A DNA stretch of 15,840 nucleotides from Hyphomicrobiaceae bacterium. GTDB taxonomy: Bacteria; Pseudomonadota; Alphaproteobacteria; Rhizobiales; Hyphomicrobiaceae. This document shows, piece after piece, positions 13,055 to 15,840 of this stretch. The notes below the pieces were generated by a model. It did no database searches. It saw nothing but the letters and a program-made list of their open reading frames with translations, and was not told the DNA's origin. The position numbers were made by a program, and so were the translations under genes. The stretch covers positions 1 to 15,840 of the forward strand of contig JANYHP010000348.1 of the NCBI GenBank assembly GCA_025359005.1, read 5' to 3'. How positions within the stretch are numbered: position 1 is the stretch's first letter; the number at the start of each line of letters is the position of its first letter.

Positions 13055-14014
13055 ATGGCCAAAGCATCTGACACGGCATCTGCCAAGAAGCACGCAACCG
13101 TCTTCATCGATGGCGAGGCCGGCACCACCGGCCTTGAAATCCGCCAGCGGCTGGCTAGTCTAGATCGCGTCTCGGTCAAAAGCATCGCGCCGGACAAGCG
13201 TAAGGACCCCAAGGCCCGGCAAGCCCTGATGCGCGACGTGGATCTGGTGATCCTCTGCCTACCGGACGATGCTGCCAAGGAATCCGTGGCGCTGGCCGAT
13301 GGCCTGGGGGCTGCCGCGCCGCGCATCATCGATGCGTCGACCGCGCACCGGGTCGATCCCGCCTGGGTCTATGGCTTTCCGGAATTGACGTCGGGGCATA
13401 CGGCGGCGGTGGCCGCGGCAAAACGCGTGTCCAACCCCGGCTGCTACTCGACCGGCGGCATCGCGCTGATCCGGCCGCTGGTGGATGCCGGCATCATGCC
13501 CGCCGACTTCCCCGTCACCGTGAACGCGGTGTCCGGCTATTCCGGCGGCGGCAAGGCGATGATCGAGACCCACGAAGCGGGCACGGCCTCGGCCTTCGAA
13601 CTGTATGGGCTGGGGCTCGGCCACAAGCACGTGCCGGAACTGCAAAAATACAGCGGGCTGACACGGCGGCCGATCTTCGTGCCCAGCGTCGGCAACTTCC
13701 GGCAGGGCATGCTGGTGTCATTGCCGCTCCACCTGGATGCCCTGCCGGGCAGGCCAAAGGTTGCTGATCTCGTCGCGGCGCTGCGGGCACACTACGCGGG
13801 TGCGAAACTTGTGCGCGTGATCGAAGGCGACGACGCAGCTTCGAAAGCGGGCCGCATCGAGCCGGAAAGCCTCAACGGCACCGATGTAATGGAAGTGCGC
13901 GTGTTCGGCTCAGACGTGCTGCGGCAAGCCGTGCTGGTCGCCAAACTCGACAACCTCGGCAAAGGCGCCTCCGGTGCCGCCGTGCAGTGCATGACCCTGA
14001 TGCTGGGGCTGTGA
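13055..14014 (+). CDS. argC: N-acetyl-gamma-glutamyl-phosphate reductase (type 2)
   Basis: NADPH-dependent reduction of N-acetylglutamyl phosphate to N-acetylglutamate semialdehyde, the third step of arginine synthesis; cytosolic, 319 aa. The Rossmann motif FIDGEAGTTGLEI at 17-29 is the type-2 AGPR form. VDLVILCLPDDAAKE (about 62-76), IIDASTAHR (91-99), the catalytic Cys130 in SNPGCYSTGG, and SGYSGGGKAM (about 165-175) all agree, as does HKHVPEL. The length is that of the short alphaproteobacterial type. Start ATG 13055 has GGGGAG about ten bases upstream; an in-frame TTG at 13046 is less likely. The leader upstream carries an Arg-rich ORF and a terminator, suggesting attenuation by arginine supply. 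Confidence 0.95.
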   Translation: MAKASDTASAKKHATVFIDGEAGTTGLEIRQRLASLDRVSVKSIAPDKRKDPKARQALMRDVDLVILCLPDDAAKESVALADGLGAAAPRIIDASTAHRVDPAWVYGFPELTSGHTAAVAAAKRVSNPGCYSTGGIALIRPLVDAGIMPADFPVTVNAVSGYSGGGKAMIETHEAGTASAFELYGLGLGHKHVPELQKYSGLTRRPIFVPSVGNFRQGMLVSLPLHLDALPGRPKVADLVAALRAHYAGAKLVRVIEGDDAASKAGRIEPESLNGTDVMEVRVFGSDVLRQAVLVAKLDNLGKGASGAAVQCMTLMLGL

Positions 14015-14019
14015 CGGCA

Positions 14020-14043
14020 GGGGCCGGTTAAAAAGTCGGCCTC
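14020..14043. terminator. possible weak bidirectional hairpin between argC and the SHMT-like gene
   Basis: GGGGCCG (14020-14026) can pair with CGGCCTC (14037-14043) with one G-T pair around a 10-nt A-rich loop. It overlaps the stop codon of the SHMT-like gene and has no T-run on either side, so termination is doubtful. Confidence 0.25.
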
Positions 14044-15364
14044 AGCGCACAAACCGCATCTCTTTGAACCCGCACCGAAACGCCGTGACATCGCGGGCAA
14101 TGACAGCGGGATCGTCATTGCCGAGCAGCGCGCGGGAAATGAGCCCGGCGAGGTCCGCCATATGCCCCGGTCCCATGCCGAGGCGGACGATCTCGTTGAC
14201 CCCGAGGCGCAAGCCGTTGACGTCACCGGCCACCGCCGCCATGGGCAAGCCGATGCCACAGGCCAGCAGGTTGGCCGGACGCATCCGTTTCGATGCGGCT
14301 TGGCCGCCGCCCCAGCGGTGCGCTTCGATGGCGATTTGATGCGACGTGGTGCCACCGCGCTCCATGGCGTGCACCGGCAAGCCACGCGCGGCGAGAGCTT
14401 CGGCCAGCGCACGCGCGGTTGCAGCCATGGCGGCTCCATAGGCGCGGCCATACACTTTCCAGTCGAGCAAGGTCATCGCCAGCGCCGCGGACTTGGCCGC
14501 GTCGAAGTTGGCGGTGAGACCGGGATAGGCGATGGCGTCGAGGCGTTCGGCGAGGGCCGCGTCGTTGGTCACGACCAGCCCGGCCGGCGGCCCGCCGAGG
14601 CTCTTGTAGGTGCTCATCGTCATCAGGTGCGCGCCCTCGGCGAGCGGCTGCTGCCAGGCGTGACCGGCGATCATGCCCGACATGTGCGCGGCGTCATACA
14701 GCACGTGCGCGCCCACTTGATCAGCAATGCGGCGGATCTCGGCAACGGGATGCGGGAACAGATTGAGGCTGCCCCCGATCGTGATCAGCTTCGGCTTCAA
14801 GTCGTGCGCTTGCTTGGCCAGCGCGTCGAGATCGACCGTGAAATTCCTCGCATCGACCGCCATGGCGACGCTGTTGAGGCCATAGAGCCCGGCCGCCCCG
14901 CCGGCATGATGGGTGACGTGCCCGCCGATCTCAGGCGGCGGCACCAGGATGGTGTCGCCGGGCTTGGAGGCGGCCATGAACGCGTAGAGGTTGGCCAGCG
15001 CGCCGGACCCGACGCGGATTTCAGCATACTTGGCGTCGAACACTTCGGCGGCGAGTTCGGCGCAGATGACCTCGATCTTCTCGATGCCTTCCAGGCCCAT
15101 CTCGTACTTGTCGCCCGGATAGCCCAACGACGGCCGCGCGCCGAGGCCGGCCGACAGCAGCCGCTCGGCCTTGGGGTTCATCGCGTTGGTGGCCGGATTG
15201 AGATTGATGCAGTCGCGATCATGAATGGCCGCGTTCTCGGCTACGGCATCGAGCAGCGCGCGCTCGACCCTGTCGGCGTCGCCGTTGGCAGTGGTGGTCG
15301 CAAGATCCTGAATGATGCGTTCGCACGCTTCAGGAACCCAGGGTCTCGAGCGCAATGCGGGCAT
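14042..15364 (-). CDS. SHMT-like PLP-dependent enzyme (glycine hydroxymethyltransferase family)
   Basis: Fold-type I PLP enzyme related to serine hydroxymethyltransferase, 440 aa from ATG 15364, which has GAGGAC about five bases upstream. A longer frame to 15499 adds 45 residues that run through the intergenic promoter region. Visible motifs are SLGYPGDKYEMG at 79-90, SGALANLYAFM at 120-130, DAAHMSG with D224 and H227, and the PLP Lys254 in STYKSLGGPPAG. Canonical GlyA has YPGRRYYGG and TTTTHKTLRGPRGG, so this is a divergent paralogue; substrate and folate use are uncertain. It could be a specialised aldolase or an alpha-substituted serine enzyme. It is divergent from a LysR regulator that may control it, and convergent with argC, 27 bp apart. 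Confidence 0.85.
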   Translation of the reverse strand: MPALRSRPWVPEACERIIQDLATTTANGDADRVERALLDAVAENAAIHDRDCINLNPATNAMNPKAERLLSAGLGARPSLGYPGDKYEMGLEGIEKIEVICAELAAEVFDAKYAEIRVGSGALANLYAFMAASKPGDTILVPPPEIGGHVTHHAGGAAGLYGLNSVAMAVDARNFTVDLDALAKQAHDLKPKLITIGGSLNLFPHPVAEIRRIADQVGAHVLYDAAHMSGMIAGHAWQQPLAEGAHLMTMSTYKSLGGPPAGLVVTNDAALAERLDAIAYPGLTANFDAAKSAALAMTLLDWKVYGRAYGAAMAATARALAEALAARGLPVHAMERGGTTSHQIAIEAHRWGGGQAASKRMRPANLLACGIGLPMAAVAGDVNGLRLGVNEIVRLGMGPGHMADLAGLISRALLGNDDPAVIARDVTAFRCGFKEMRFVR

Positions 15365-15458
15365 GATGTCCTCGTGCGGTGCGATGGTGATGATGGCTGA
15401 GTGTGGTCGATCTAGCCGTCGCGGCGCAAACCAGTTATCGTCGTACCAAGACCTAGAA

Positions 15459-15486
15459 AATCTAAGGCTTGAAATCTGAGGCTTGA
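15459..15486 (+). repeat. 14-bp tandem duplication abutting the LysR start codon
   Basis: Two adjacent copies, AATCTAAGGCTTGA (15459-15472) and AATCTGAGGCTTGA (15473-15486), differ at one base, and the second ends exactly at the ATG at 15487. The second copy supplies the Shine-Dalgarno GAGG (15478-15481); the first holds a shadow copy TAAGG. The repeat also lies in the divergent intergenic region of the SHMT-like gene, where a LysR operator would be expected. Confidence 0.85.
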
Positions 15487-15840
15487 ATGTCTCTCGCACC
15501 GCCCCGGCCCATCGGCCCGCCGCTGAATGCCTTGCGCGCCTTCGAGGCGGCGGCGCGCCACCAGAGCTTCGTACTCGCAGCGGCCGACCTCAGCGTGACA
15601 GCCGGCGCGGTGGCCCAGCAGGTCAAGCATCTTGAGGCGTGGGCCGGATGCCCGTTGTTCGACCGGAAGGCCCATGGCGTGCGGTTGACCGCGCGCGGAC
15701 GCGCCCTGCTGCCGCAGCTCACACGCGCCTTCGATGAGCTGGGTCTGGCAGTCCAGTCCCTGCGCCGCGCAGGTGCTCCGCAGGAGGTGCGCATCGCGGC
15801 CCTTCCGAGTGTTGCACAGCTCTGGCTCTCGCCGCGCCTC
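15487..15840 (+). CDS. LysR family transcriptional regulator (GcvA-type), partial
   Basis: First 118 residues of a LysR-type regulator; the frame is open to the right edge, so the effector domain is cut off. The N-terminal winged helix-turn-helix is clear: PPLNALRAFEAAARHQSF at about 11-28, then LAAADLSVTAGAVAQQVKHL (about 30-49) and CPLFDRKAHGVRLTARGRAL (about 55-74). The opening PLNALRAFEAAARHQSF and the GAVxxQV recognition helix are typical of the GcvA subgroup. ATG 15487 has GAGG five bases upstream. It is divergent from the SHMT-like gene across 122 bp, so that gene is the likely target. The effector is unknown. Confidence 0.9.
   Translation, partial: MSLAPPRPIGPPLNALRAFEAAARHQSFVLAAADLSVTAGAVAQQVKHLEAWAGCPLFDRKAHGVRLTARGRALLPQLTRAFDELGLAVQSLRRAGAPQEVRIAALPSVAQLWLSPRL

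Noticed and set aside
12647..13093. Minus-strand open frame whose stop overlaps the rpmH GTG
   Set aside because: It runs across the rpmH promoter, the argC leader ORF and the terminator. No homology is recognised and its Arg-rich stretch is the reverse reading of the leader region.
14162..15400. Plus-strand open frame of 412 codons antisense to the SHMT-like gene
   Set aside because: It is a shadow frame of a clear PLP enzyme; composition is Arg/Gly/His-biased without domains.

Overview
The window is GC-rich chromosomal DNA from an alphaproteobacterium. The evidence is the rpmH-rnpA-yidC-engB cluster with an alpha-type YidC, a DUF2794 protein (a family I know from Alphaproteobacteria), and a type-2 ArgC. 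I cannot name the genus. There is no phage, plasmid, CRISPR, tRNA or rRNA signature. The layout is ordinary housekeeping and catabolic genes, with unusual intergenic content.

Left part (1-5700): a GNAT acetyltransferase (+) converges on a family III CoA-transferase (-), which lies just downstream of a WecA/MraY-type glycosyl-1-phosphate transferase (-). An Uup-like ABC-F ATPase (+) runs divergently. A 338-bp gap with a composite palindromic repeat (5023-5114) separates it from a DUF2794 gene (-).

Middle (5800-8400): a fumarylacetoacetate-hydrolase family enzyme and a DapA-like aldolase/lyase form a likely two-gene catabolic operon (+). The second gene ends inside the first of two long hairpin elements (7397-7473 and 7487-7565). 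These two are diverged copies of one architecture in opposite orientation, with base changes compensated in their stems. A DUF4337 membrane protein follows.

Right part (8400-13000, - strand): rpmH, rnpA and yidC, then a DUF433/DUF5615 toxin-antitoxin pair lodged between yidC and engB, then engB. rpmH has a clear promoter (TTGACG, 17 bp, TATAAG) and a GTG start.

Divergent from rpmH is the most interesting locus. A promoter is followed by a 19-codon ORF with seven Arg codons, four of them consecutive. Next comes a classic hairpin plus T-run terminator, and then argC (arginine biosynthesis). This has the architecture of a ribosome-mediated transcription attenuator sensing arginine, with a leader peptide that may be leaderless.

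After argC comes a PLP-dependent SHMT-like enzyme (-). It is divergent from a GcvA-type LysR regulator (+) that runs off the right end and has a 14-bp tandem duplication directly before its start codon.
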